From Micromonospora phytophila (GTDB taxonomy: Bacteria; Actinomycetota; Actinomycetes; Mycobacteriales; Micromonosporaceae), in assembly GCF_023656545.1 (NCBI RefSeq), contig NZ_JAMOKF010000003.1, forward strand, positions 1 to 64,000: a stretch of DNA of 64,000 nt, given 5' to 3'. The notes beneath the pieces were generated by a model, which did not search any database, was not told the origin of the DNA, and was given only the letters and a program-made list of their open reading frames with translations. Position 1 is the first letter of the stretch. The number at the start of each line of letters is the position of its first letter. Shown here one piece after another: positions 28,828 to 37,404 of the stretch. The translations under genes and the position numbers were made by a program.

Positions 28828-29853
28828 ATGAAACTCGGGTACACCACCGGCTACTGGTCCGCCGGCCCACCCACCGGCGTCACGGAGGCCATCGCGGAGG
28901 CCGACCGCCTCGGCTTCGACTCGGTCTGGGCCGCCGAGGCGTACGGGTCGGACTGCCTGACCCCGCTCGCCTGGTGGGGCGCCAGCACCTCCCGGGTGCG
29001 GCTGGGCACCAACATCATGCAGATCTCGGCCCGTACGCCGACCGCCGCCGCGATGGCGGCGCTCACCCTCGACCACCTGTCCGGCGGTCGGTTCATCCTC
29101 GGGCTCGGGGCCTCCGGCCCGCAGGTCGTGGAGGGATGGTACGGCCAGCCGTACCCGCGGCCGCTGGCCCGCACCCGGGAGTACATCGAAATCGTCCGCG
29201 CCGTCCTCGCCCGCACCGGCCCGGTCCAGTACGACGGCGCGTTCTACCAGCTGCCGCAGCGCGGCGGCACCGGCCTGGGCAAGCCGCTGAAGTCCACCGT
29301 CCACCCGCTGCGCACCGACATCCCGATTCTCCTCGCCGCCGAAGGGCCGAAGAACGTGGCGCTGGCCGCCGAGATCGCCGACGGCTGGCTGCCGCTGTTC
29401 TTCTCCCCCAAGGCGGACGGCTTCTACCGCGCCGCGCTAGCCGAAGGCTTCGCCCGACCGGGCGCCCGCCGTGGCCCGGACGAGTTCGAGATCGCCGCGA
29501 CCGTGCCGATCGTCGTCGACGACGACGTGGAGCGGGCGGCCGATCGGATCCGGCCGTTCGTCGCGCTGTACGTCGGCGGCATGGGTGCCAAGTCGGCCAA
29601 CTTCCACCGGGACGTCATCGCCCGCCTCGGATACGAGCGGGAGTGCGACGTCATCACCGAGGCGTACCTGGCGGGCAACAAGCAGGAGGCGATCGCCGCC
29701 GTGCCGACCGCACTGGTGGAGGACATCGCGCTGATCGGGCCGACCGCAAAGATCAAGGACGAGCTGCAGCGGTGGCGCGAGAGCGTGATCACCACTCTGC
29801 TGGTTTCGGGCGGCCCACAGCAGCTGCGCCAGATCGCCGAGCTGGTCGACTGA
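28828..29853 (+). CDS. LLM-class F420-dependent oxidoreductase
   Basis: 341 residues, TIM-barrel of the bacterial luciferase-like family. Features are MKLGYTTGYW (first strand), RLGTNIMQISARTPTAAAMA, the signature LDHLSGGRFILGLGASGPQV, and IPILLAAEGPKNVALAAEIA. These fit F420-using oxidoreductases, as expected in actinobacteria. It reduces or oxidises an unknown substrate with coenzyme F420. Strong GGAGG site. It is the second gene after the NTF2-like gene and is probably under PadR control. Confidence 0.92.
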   Translation: MKLGYTTGYWSAGPPTGVTEAIAEADRLGFDSVWAAEAYGSDCLTPLAWWGASTSRVRLGTNIMQISARTPTAAAMAALTLDHLSGGRFILGLGASGPQVVEGWYGQPYPRPLARTREYIEIVRAVLARTGPVQYDGAFYQLPQRGGTGLGKPLKSTVHPLRTDIPILLAAEGPKNVALAAEIADGWLPLFFSPKADGFYRAALAEGFARPGARRGPDEFEIAATVPIVVDDDVERAADRIRPFVALYVGGMGAKSANFHRDVIARLGYERECDVITEAYLAGNKQEAIAAVPTALVEDIALIGPTAKIKDELQRWRESVITTLLVSGGPQQLRQIAELVD

Positions 29854-29974
29854 CGACACGCGTCGACCTTGATGGAAGGCACCTCCCCTGCGCGGGACCC
29901 CCTCGCCGAGGACCAATCTTCCGAGGTCATCTTCTTCCTCCATTGCCCGGGCCCACGACGACTATGGTGTGATC

Positions 29975-30127
29975 ATGGCTGGCGACGAGGTTGACGAGGC
30001 CGCCTCGGGAGCACTTTGCCCGACGCTGAGGAGCCAGCGCACCGGTGAGGAGTCATTCTTCGACCGCGGTCCGGGCTATGCACGGCTCTCCGACGGCCGC
30101 CCGTACGCGGAGGTCGACCGGGTGTGA
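29975..30127 (+). CDS. Possible 50-residue leader-like reading frame before the carboxyltransferase
   Basis: Reads MAGDEVDEAASGALCPTLRS and, near the end, FFDRGPGYARLSDGRPY. Third-position GC is about 80%. Its stop TGA overlaps the GTG start of the carboxyltransferase (GTGTGA at 30122-30127), so it could couple translation. No family recognised. The upstream part of the gap (29854-29974) holds nothing else. Confidence 0.4.
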   Translation: MAGDEVDEAASGALCPTLRSQRTGEESFFDRGPGYARLSDGRPYAEVDRV

Positions 30128-31590
30128 GGAGATCGGCACGGGACCTGATCGAACTGGTCATCGACCCCGGCACGTGGGTGTCGTGGGATGAGGCGGTTGC
30201 CGATCCGGCCCCGCTCGACGCCGACTATGCGGCTGCCCTGGCCTCCGCGCGCCGGACTACAGGCGTCGACGAGGCGGTCATCACCGGCGCGGGCCGGCTC
30301 GGCGGGCGGCGGGTCGCCGTCATCGCCGGCGAGTTCGCATTTCTCGGCGGCTCGATTGGCGTCGCGGCGGCCGAGCGGCTCACCCGGGCCGTCGAGCGGG
30401 CGACCGCCGAGCGGATTCCGTTGCTTGCCGCGCCCGCGAGCGGCGGCACCCGGATGCAGGAAGGCTCGATCGCGTTCGTGCAGATGGTGAAGATCAGCCA
30501 GGCGATCACCGCGCACAAGGTCGCGGGGCTGCCATACCTCGTATATCTGCGGCACCCGACAACCGGCGGCGTGTACGCGTCGTGGGGGTCCCTCGGGCAC
30601 CTGACAGTCGCCGAGCCGGGCGCGCTGATCGGCTTCCTCGGGCCGAAGGTGCACGAGGCGCTGACCGGCTCGCCGTTCCCGGCCGGCGTGCAGGTCGCCG
30701 AGAACCTCCACAAACACGGTCTGATCGACGCGGTCGTTGCGCCGGAGCAGGTGGCGCCGCTGGCCGAGCGAGCGCTGGCCACTCTCAGCGCGCCGCGCCG
30801 CCTCCCCCGTACGCCGAGCCCGATGGAGGACCCGCCCGGCGAGCACACCGCCTGGGACGCCGTCCGGCGATCCCGCCGGGCGGACCGTCCCGGAATCCGC
30901 GGACTGCTGAGACACGCCGGCCGGGATGTCGTGCCGTTGCACGGTACGCAGAGCGGGGAAACCGGAGCCGGTGTGATCGTGGCGCTGGCTCGCTTCGGGG
31001 AAGCCGCCGCCGTGGTTGTCGGACACGACCGGCGCGACAGCCCGCCTGACCCCGCGGGCCTGCGGGCCGTCCGGCGGGGGTTCAAGCTCGCCGCAGAGTT
31101 GGGCCTGCCCGTCGTCACCGTTGTCGACACGCCGGGCGCCGCCCTGTCGCCACAGGCCGAGGAGGGTGGCCTGGCCGGGGAGATCGCCCATTGCCTTGCC
31201 GATCTCGTCACCCTGCCGGTGCCGACCCTGTGCGTGTTGTTGGGTCAGGGCAGCGGCGGCGCCGCCTTGGCCCTGCTGCCGGCCGACCGTGTCATCGCCG
31301 CAGCGCACGGCTGGCTCTCGCCGCTGCCGCCGGAGGGCGCGTCGGCGATCCTCCATCGCACCGTCGAGCGGGCGCCGCAGGTCTCCGCCGCGCAGGGCAT
31401 CCGCGCGCAGGACCTGTGGGCAAGGGGCATTGTGGACCGGATCGTGGCCGAGCGACCCGACGCCGCCGACGAGCCCGCGGCGTTCCTCGACCGGCTGGGG
31501 GCGGTACTGGCGCACGAGCTGGCCACCCTGCTCGACGTCGACCCGGCGGACCGCCTCCAGACCCGCCGGATCCGTTACCGTCAACTCTGA
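30124..31590 (+). CDS. Fused acyl-CoA carboxylase carboxyltransferase (AccD3-like)
   Basis: 488 residues with two crotonase-like halves. The N-terminal (beta-like) half has AERIPLLAAPASGGTRMQEG and GGVYASWGSLG. The C-terminal (alpha-like) half has VVTVVDTPGAALSPQAEEGG and LGQGSGGAALALLPADR. These are the oxyanion-forming glycines for biotin and acyl-CoA. The zinc ribbon of bacterial AccD is absent. Length and order match M. tuberculosis AccD3 as I know it. No biotin carboxylase subunit is nearby, so it must pair with one encoded elsewhere. Start GTG at 30124 follows GGAGG by 8 bp. Confidence 0.88.
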   Translation: MRRSARDLIELVIDPGTWVSWDEAVADPAPLDADYAAALASARRTTGVDEAVITGAGRLGGRRVAVIAGEFAFLGGSIGVAAAERLTRAVERATAERIPLLAAPASGGTRMQEGSIAFVQMVKISQAITAHKVAGLPYLVYLRHPTTGGVYASWGSLGHLTVAEPGALIGFLGPKVHEALTGSPFPAGVQVAENLHKHGLIDAVVAPEQVAPLAERALATLSAPRRLPRTPSPMEDPPGEHTAWDAVRRSRRADRPGIRGLLRHAGRDVVPLHGTQSGETGAGVIVALARFGEAAAVVVGHDRRDSPPDPAGLRAVRRGFKLAAELGLPVVTVVDTPGAALSPQAEEGGLAGEIAHCLADLVTLPVPTLCVLLGQGSGGAALALLPADRVIAAAHGWLSPLPPEGASAILHRTVERAPQVSAAQGIRAQDLWARGIVDRIVAERPDAADEPAAFLDRLGAVLAHELATLLDVDPADRLQTRRIRYRQL

Positions 31591-31780
31591 CCGCAAGCTC
31601 TCGCCGAATGGAACCCGTTCATTCAGCTGCCCGGCCGCCGGTCACCCGTCGGCCCCGGGGGTCGACACTCGCTCATCCGGCCGCTGACACGGCCGGGACA
31701 GGTCAACACGGTTTCCTGCCCGCAAACCGATGGCGACCGGGTCCTGGTTCGACCGGCCTATCGACGGTGTTGGTGCGACG

Positions 31781-32152
31781 ATGAACGGCGTGGGACCTGC
31801 GAAAACTGCTCTGCCTGCTATCTCGCCGCTCGCTGGCGAGCCGATCAAGCGTGCCGACGCCGAGCGGCTCGCGGGAGTGCTGAAGGCATTCGCCGATCCG
31901 GCCCGACTGCGACTGCTCAGTCTGATCCAGTCCGCTCCGGAGGGCGAGGCGTCCGTGAGTGACCTCACCGCGCCGCTTGGTCTCTCCCAGCCGACCGTGA
32001 GTCATCACCTGCGGATCCTCACCGAGGCCGGCCTGCTCGAGCGCGAGAAGCGCGGCGTCTGGGCGTACTACCGCCTGGTGCCGTCGGCGATCGCGGCGAT
32101 AGCCGACCTGTTGACGCCGCCCCGCAAGCGGGCGACGAAGAGAGCCCGCTGA
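31781..32152 (+). CDS. ArsR-family transcriptional regulator
   Basis: 123 residues. Winged helix with VLKAFADPARLRLLSLIQSA, recognition helix LGLSQPTVSHHLRILTEAGL and wing REKRGVWAYYRLV. The CxC metal motif of ArsR/SmtB before the recognition helix is replaced by EASVSDL, so it probably does not sense arsenite or cadmium by the usual site. Start chosen at 31781 by homology; 17 more codons are open upstream. No obvious target gene is adjacent. Confidence 0.88.
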   Translation: MNGVGPAKTALPAISPLAGEPIKRADAERLAGVLKAFADPARLRLLSLIQSAPEGEASVSDLTAPLGLSQPTVSHHLRILTEAGLLEREKRGVWAYYRLVPSAIAAIADLLTPPRKRATKRAR

Positions 32153-32605
32153 GCGGCACCGTCGAGGACCGCGCCGCGTAGAACGCTGGCAGGATGCCGC
32201 TTGACCAGCCCGGATGTAATTCTCGGCAGCAATCATCGCTGGGGCGGTACGCGGCCAGGTGCCGAGTTTCTGGGTGGTGTCCTCGCCGAGCACCGTCGTC
32301 GCTCGGGCCGCCGACGCCGACAGTTCGGCGTGTTGCGCTGCGGTGACTGACAGGCGGCCGAGGGGTGCGTGTCAGGTGGTTCCTACGGCGGCGACGGCGC
32401 GGCTGGAAGCATCCTCACTCCGGCCGGGTTTGTCGCCCGCCGGATCGGCACTGGCGGTTGTCACGCTCACGCCGCCGATCGTTCGCTACCCGCAGCGCCG
32501 TGGCTAGCAGCGGCCGCCGGAGTGTCGCACCGCGATGATTCACTACCGTCCCGAGGCAGGCCCTGCTCGCGTACCCACCCCTGCGTGCCACATCAAGGAG
32601 ACACC
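32153..32605. other. Intergenic stretch between ArsR and VWA genes
   Basis: Open frames here have low third-position GC and no protein-like features. AAGGAG at 32595-32600 is the ribosome-binding site of the VWA gene. I see no repeat or hairpin of note. Confidence 0.4.
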
Positions 32606-33889
32606 ATGCACATCTCCGCACATCTGGATGTCGACGTGCTGGCACTCGAGACCGACGATCAACTGTCCGTGCTCGTCGAACTGACCGCACCCACGGCGTC
32701 GGCCCGCGACGCCGCCCGCCCGGCATCCACGCTGCAGGTGGTCCTCGACCGCAGCGGCTCGATGCACGGTGGCCGCCTCGACGGCGCGAAGACTGCACTG
32801 CTCGGCCTGATCGACAAACTGAATCCCGGCGACAACTTCGGGCTGGTCGCCTTCGACGACCGGGTCGAGCTAACGGTCGCAGCCGGCCCCCTGTCGGACA
32901 AGCAGGCGGTGAAACGTGCGATCGCCAAGCTCGACGCGCGCGGCAGCACCGACCTGTCCGCCGGCTACCTGCGCGGACTGCAGGAAGCCGCCCGCATCGC
33001 CGGACCCTCCGGAGCGACCGTACTGCTCATCTCCGACGGGCACGCCAACGCCGGCGTCACCGACCCGGACACGCTGGGCGGTATCGCCGCCAAGGCCCAC
33101 GCCGACAACATCACCACCTCGACGCTGGGCTACGGACTCGGCTACGACGAACGGCTCATGTCGGCCATCGCCCGCGCCGGCTCCGGCAACGAACTCTTCG
33201 CCGAGGAAGCCGACACTGCCGGCGCGCTCATCGCCGGCGAGGTCGACGGCCTGCTGTCCCAGACCGTTCAGGCAGCGTCGCTGCTGATCCAGCCCTCACC
33301 GCACGTACGCGCGGTCCACATCGTCAACGACATGCCCGCGACCACCACCGGTGACGGCGTTCTCGCCGAACTCGGCAACTTCTACGCCGACGAGACCCGC
33401 AAACTGCTGCTGACCTTCGACATCCCCGCCATCGCCGCCCTCGGGCTGGCTCAGGTCGCCACCTGCCAGTTCACCTGGGTCGAGCTGCCCACGCTGGCCC
33501 AGCACACGCTCACCGTGCCGCTGCATGTCAACGTCGTCCCCGGTGACCAGGCCGCGGGACGGGTACCTGATTCGACCGTCCGCACCGAACTGGTCTACCT
33601 GCGGGTACAGCAGGCCAAACGTCGCGCCTCCGACCACCTCAGCGCCGGTGCCTCCGACGCAGCGCTCGCCGAGATCCGTCACGCGCAGGACGCCCTCTCC
33701 GACGCCCTCCCCGTAGCGCCGGCCCACCTGCACGACGACATGGCCGAAGAGGCGACCGCCCTGGCCTACCTCGTCGACCAGACCGAGCAGGGAATGATCG
33801 CCCGAGCGGCGAAATACTCCTCGATGGACGCCGCCTACAAGTCACACAAGCGCGGCCGAACCCGCCCACCATCAAGCGGGCCGAACTGA
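32606..33889 (+). CDS. VWA-domain protein (CoxE/YfbK-like)
   Basis: 427 residues, cytoplasmic, no signal peptide. The VWA domain covers about 38-215. The metal-ion site is complete: DRSGSM (DxSxS), Thr in RGSTDLSAG, and Asp in LISDGHANAG. The C-terminal 200 residues form a beta-rich then helical region ending with many Ala and Lys. Such proteins usually form complexes through Mg-dependent contacts, often with AAA ATPases, but none is encoded nearby. Start ATG at 32606 follows AAGGAG. The role is unknown. Confidence 0.85.
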   Translation: MHISAHLDVDVLALETDDQLSVLVELTAPTASARDAARPASTLQVVLDRSGSMHGGRLDGAKTALLGLIDKLNPGDNFGLVAFDDRVELTVAAGPLSDKQAVKRAIAKLDARGSTDLSAGYLRGLQEAARIAGPSGATVLLISDGHANAGVTDPDTLGGIAAKAHADNITTSTLGYGLGYDERLMSAIARAGSGNELFAEEADTAGALIAGEVDGLLSQTVQAASLLIQPSPHVRAVHIVNDMPATTTGDGVLAELGNFYADETRKLLLTFDIPAIAALGLAQVATCQFTWVELPTLAQHTLTVPLHVNVVPGDQAAGRVPDSTVRTELVYLRVQQAKRRASDHLSAGASDAALAEIRHAQDALSDALPVAPAHLHDDMAEEATALAYLVDQTEQGMIARAAKYSSMDAAYKSHKRGRTRPPSSGPN

Positions 33890-34449
33890 CCGCAGGCCAG
33901 CCGCGCGCGTCGGCGTTGAGCTCACCACCGAAGGCAACCAATGTCGATGCCAGCGAGAGTGGGTGTTTACGATCGTTCGAGGGCGGGGTGGATCTGGGTG
34001 AGCAGGCCGCGCACCGCGGCTATCAACCGACGGCCGTGATGGCCACGATGTCGTCGCTGCGCCAGTCCGCGCGCCCCGCGCGGTCACGGCGTGGCGGGCT
34101 GCGCCTTGTGAGGTGCCGGCGGCGCGCAGCATTTCCCGCTACTGGCCAGCTGCGGCAGACCCCTTCCAGATTAGGCCGCCAGCCTGCTACCGCGCCTCCT
34201 GGCACCTACCCGGACCGGACTTGCGGCAGCCGGCGACGAGGTTACAACCTGCGATAACGACGACACTCACTTCCAGGTCCGCTGGGCCGTACGAAAAGGC
34301 CGAGCTTAGACTGCCGCCGCTCATGATCCATCATCCGCCGGATGCGTTAGAACCTGGTGGCGGGCACGGCACTCTCACAAGTGGCAGTGGACCAGGTTCA
34401 GAACAGCTGCGAACCGGCCGAGAGCCGGGAGCTAAGCAAGGAGAACGGC
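33890..34449. other. Intergenic stretch with a small IS110-like fragment
   Basis: On the minus strand, 33965-34035 reads AVRGLLTQIHPALERS-stop, as in the middle of IS110-family transposases (RLRGLLTQIHPALER). The rest shows no gene. AAGGAG at 34438-34443 serves the next gene. Confidence 0.45.
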
Positions 34450-35454
34450 ATGGACGGCGAGCTCATGTATGAAATTGCGCGCTACAGCCCCCGAGGCGAG
34501 GAAGAGCGCTTGCTTGAGCGGGCACAGGTGCTCCGGAGGGGGGAGATGCTGTGGCGACGCAGCGCCGACGGGCTGGAGGTCCCCTGTCCTGGCAGTGATG
34601 TGGCCGCACTCATCAGCGCCGACCCAACCCTCAGTGAGGTCCACCCGAATGAGGTCACCCGGGTCCAGGCAAACCAGGAGTCGCTACGAAACGTGCCGCT
34701 GGCGCTTTCTGCCCCCGGTGGCGGGGAAGCCGTCGATCGGAGCCTGTGGTCCGACGGCATGTGGGAGAAGCACATCGAAGAGGCCGAGAGCGCACAGGAG
34801 AGAGGGATGCACCGTGTGCTGTACGTCAACGGCGCTCGCTGGCCTGTCTTCTCCACCTCAGACGGTGAGCGGTTCTTGCCCGAGGACCCCGACTCGTGGG
34901 GAACGGAGCCGCTTCTGGCCCCCAGGTGGGGCGAGTTGAGGTTCACCGAAACGGCCAGTAGAACCTCCGGCACCGATCGGACGGCGATCGGGCTTGCTAC
35001 TTCCGGTGTCGTGGCCTGCACCACCCGGTTTGACGAATCGCCACGCGAGGACGTCATTCTCGCGCGACGCGGTGACGACGCCGCAGCGTTCGTCGACTGG
35101 CTTCTGGACGGCTCACTATCAACAGAATTCTTTGACAGCCCTCTTGGGAAGGAACTGCTGGCGCAACTGTTCGTCGAAGCGAGCACAGGCGGCCACAACG
35201 GCGAGGCCGTTCCTGGAAGCCGGCTGATGGAGGTTGACCAGGAGAACCCGATCTTCGGCTGCTACGACAGCAGCGAGTGGACGCTACAACTGGAGCTGGA
35301 ACCGCCGATGGTGGATGCCATCCTCGACGTGCTCGCTGATCGCAGCCCCCGGATCGCCGAGATCGTGGAGGCTGCCCGCAATCCCGGATCACCCGCCGGC
35401 CTCGCCAGGAAAGCCTGGCTGAAGCAGTGGGAGCAAGATCGCGAAGCGGCATAG
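34450..35454 (+). CDS. Orphan protein of unknown function
   Basis: 334 residues, soluble, acidic, with many Glu and Arg (RGEEERLLERAQVLRRGE), Trp-rich segments (SLWSDGMWEKHIEEA) and a helical end (RKAWLKQWEQDREAA). No signal, membrane helix or catalytic motif is visible. Codon choice is less strongly GC-biased than in most neighbours, suggesting recent acquisition. It is bounded on both sides by transposase debris. The start at 34450 is supported by AAGGAG 7 bp upstream. I do not recognise a family. Confidence 0.65.
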   Translation: MDGELMYEIARYSPRGEEERLLERAQVLRRGEMLWRRSADGLEVPCPGSDVAALISADPTLSEVHPNEVTRVQANQESLRNVPLALSAPGGGEAVDRSLWSDGMWEKHIEEAESAQERGMHRVLYVNGARWPVFSTSDGERFLPEDPDSWGTEPLLAPRWGELRFTETASRTSGTDRTAIGLATSGVVACTTRFDESPREDVILARRGDDAAAFVDWLLDGSLSTEFFDSPLGKELLAQLFVEASTGGHNGEAVPGSRLMEVDQENPIFGCYDSSEWTLQLELEPPMVDAILDVLADRSPRIAEIVEAARNPGSPAGLARKAWLKQWEQDREAA

Positions 35455-35477
35455 CAGCATTGCACTTGCCGAAACCT

Positions 35478-35715
35478 CGTCCGCGCAGGTCACACAGCTG
35501 GCTCGTACTCGTGGAGGACGCCGCCGAGGCGGTCGCGTCTTCAGATGTCGAGGCGGGCCAGCTTGGCCGGATTGGCGACCTGCGCGGGCAACGGGTACAA
35601 CCTGCGGGCGTTCGCGATGCCCTGGCGCGGTGTCTGTTGTAGAACTGATCGAACTCGCGCCGGGCCTGGAGCAGGCGCCGATCGTTCCAGATCAGAATGC
35701 GGAATTGCACCCGCC
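35478..35715 (-). pseudogene. Integrase-core transposase C-terminal remnant (IS481/IS3-like)
   Basis: The minus strand reads RILIWNDRRLLQARREFDQF YNRHR. After a frameshift it reads RQGIANARRLYPLPAQV and KLARLDI, then an in-frame TGA, then RRDRLGGVLHEYEPAV-stop. This order is the usual end of rve-type transposases (FYNxHRPHQGIANARPL...RRRDRLGG-hEY). One indel and one nonsense change are visible. Confidence 0.75.
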
Positions 35716-36003
35716 GCCTGCACCGCTGACTCGGCCTTTGGGCGACGGCATCGCTCAGTGAGCGGGCCCCTCCGGTGTGCGGATAAGGGGCCACGTCCAT
35801 GCCGCCCGTCGCGGCGACATCGCCGGGGCCCGTATTGATCGGCGGAACACCAGGCCCGGATCAACGTTCGAGCGTGCTGGGGCAGCGTACATCGCTCATG
35901 GTCAGCCCAAGGGACAGCACGCGCCCAGTACGTCGACCGCGGCGGCCGCGTTCCCCGCCTGCCGTTGGCCGGTGTTGCCCAGCGCAGCTCGGCGGGCTCC
36001 TGT

Positions 36004-36225
36004 TCAACGTTGCTCACCGCTCACCGCCTCCCATTCACGGCACAGCTGAGCGAAGGCCGCCAGATCGGGCTCGACGGCCCGGCGGCAGGTTGGATAGGTG
36101 TAGATCATGTGCCGGAGGAGGTCGGCGGGCACCTCTGGGTGGACGGCGACGTTCAGCCCGTACAGCACGCGCCTCCGCCGGTCCCGCCGCGGTCGCGACG
36201 CAGCCCGGCTTCAGCTCACCGCGGA
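36004..36225 (-). pseudogene. Pyridine nucleotide-disulfide oxidoreductase, C-terminal fragment
   Basis: Minus-strand frame reads RRVLYGLNVAVHPEVPADLL and RHMIYTYPTCRRAVEPDLAA, ending at 36004. It resembles the C-terminal dimerisation domain of mercuric-reductase or lipoamide-dehydrogenase-like flavoproteins (..V.V.HPEVPADLLRHMIYAYPTFHRAVE). The conserved His of PTFHR is Cys here. A TGA bounds the frame upstream. A GTG at 36168 could start a 54-residue peptide, but the fragment is most likely dead. Confidence 0.55.
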
Positions 36226-36346
36226 GGCGGGCGCCGAGCGCCTGCGCGTCCTGGTTGCGAAGACCCATCCGCTGCGCGAGGCCGCGACCGCCCACCACGA
36301 GATCATGACCGGCCCCACCACCGGCAAGATCGTCCTGGTTCCCTGA
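36200..36346 (+). pseudogene. Zinc-type alcohol dehydrogenase/quinone oxidoreductase, C-terminal fragment
   Basis: Plus-strand frame reads QLTAEAGAERLRVLVAKTHP and LREAATAHHEIMTGPTTGKI VLVP-stop, the standard end of MDR-family reductases (PL.EAA.AH....G..TGKIVL.P). The rest of the gene is missing. It overlaps the oppositely oriented flavoprotein fragment by about 25 bp. Confidence 0.7.
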
Positions 36347-36475
36347 CTGCTGCCGCCCCAACCCCGGCGGCGAGGTTCGGATTTGGCTCGGCCGGCGAGA
36401 AGGACAGTGGCTCCGGTGAGAAGGTCAGTGGGTCGGGAATGCCGTTGGCCCCAGGTGCCGTGCCGGAGGCGGGCT

Positions 36476-36949
36476 GTGACTGGTAAGCAAGGTGTGGCGA
36501 TCCTGATCGGGCTGCAGGGATCCGGGAAATCCACGTTCTGCCGCCGTACATTGGCGGCCGATCATGTGGTGGTCAGCAAGGACGCGTTCCGGCATGCGCG
36601 CAATCGCCAGCGCCGCCAGATGGATCTGGTCAACGGCGCATTGGCGGCCGGCAAGTCGGTCGCCGTGGACAACACCAATCCCTCACCCCGAGAGTGGCAA
36701 CCGCTGATCGAAGCCGCCCGCGCCCATGGCGCGGTTACGGTCGGTTACTGGTTCCCACCTGACCTGCCGGGCGCGCTCGAGCGCAACGCCGCGCGCGAGG
36801 AGCGGGCGCGGGTACCGGACGTCGGGCTGTACGCCACGCTCAAGCGGTTGCAGCGCCCCCGAGGCGCCGACGGATTCGATCGGCTGTACGAGGTTCGGAT
36901 CGACGGCAGAGGCGGGTTCCGGGTCGAGCCGATGCCCCCGGAAGGCTGA
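36476..36949 (+). CDS. P-loop nucleotide kinase-like protein (PNKP/Zeta-like AAA)
   Basis: 157 residues. Walker A is GLQGSGKST near residue 13-21. VVVSKDAFRHARNRQRRQMD and the strand VAVDNTNPSPREWQPLI match the kinase half of polynucleotide kinase-phosphatases and related small P-loop kinases (VD.TN...R). Substrate might be RNA/DNA ends or a small molecule; no antitoxin gene is present, so a Zeta toxin is unlikely. Start GTG at 36476 has GGAGG 6 bp upstream. Single gene between remnants. Confidence 0.82.
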   Translation: MTGKQGVAILIGLQGSGKSTFCRRTLAADHVVVSKDAFRHARNRQRRQMDLVNGALAAGKSVAVDNTNPSPREWQPLIEAARAHGAVTVGYWFPPDLPGALERNAAREERARVPDVGLYATLKRLQRPRGADGFDRLYEVRIDGRGGFRVEPMPPEG

Positions 36950-37247
36950 GGCCACCCGTCTCGCTTCCTGGTGGCTCTCGCGCTCGCGTGCGGCTGGGCT
37001 GGCTCTCCTGGCGTACGCGCGTGGTGTGCCGGGTGACGGCGGCCACCTGGTCGGCGAGCGCGACGTGCCCGCCGGCCAGTGCTCGTGGGTGGCCGCCAGG
37101 AGCGGGACCAGCGCGGCGGCGTCGCTGCTGCGAGCGCCTGGCGCAGCTGATCGAGGCTGGGTTGCCCGTGGGGGCCGAGATCTGGTCAAGGCACACCCTG
37201 ACCGCTTCGGCCTGTTCGCTTCACTGCCCCTGCCGGACGTCGAGGAT
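36950..37247. other. Intergenic stretch with possible GNAT remnant
   Basis: On the minus strand (about 37010-37170) SDAAALVPLLAATHEHW is followed after a frame change by GGHVALADQVAAVTRHTT. This resembles the N-terminal part of a GNAT acetyltransferase, but the match is short and weak. Confidence 0.3.
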
Positions 37248-37400
37248 CTATCGAAGAGGTGAGGTTTGCCTTCGACGTCCTGCGAGCGGACGGCATCGCT
37301 GTGGAGACCAACGATCAAGGGGTTGCTCGCGGGTCCGCTGGATGATCTCCTCGTCGGTCACGGCGGCATGGATCGCAGCTGCCAGCACCGCCTGCGACAT
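37248..37400 (-). CDS. Possible truncated seventh gene of the peptide operon
   Basis: 50-codon frame starting MSQAVLAAAIHAAVTDEEII, 4 bp beyond the peptidase stop on the same strand. The first 30 codons look coding; the end (RPLAGRRRQTSPLR) looks like a shifted frame. It could be the head of a lost downstream gene. No family recognised. Confidence 0.3.
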   Translation of the reverse strand: MSQAVLAAAIHAAVTDEEIIQRTREQPLDRWSPQRCRPLAGRRRQTSPLR

Positions 37401-37404
37401 CAGC

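Noticed and set aside
35541-36017. Minus-strand frame of 158 codons starting VSNVEQEPAEL
   Set aside because: Third-position GC is low over most of it, and its end is in the frame of the rve-type transposase remnant; not a single gene.
36476-36949. Zeta-type toxin of a toxin-antitoxin pair
   Set aside because: No small antitoxin gene next to it, and the motifs fit small polynucleotide-kinase-like P-loop proteins better.
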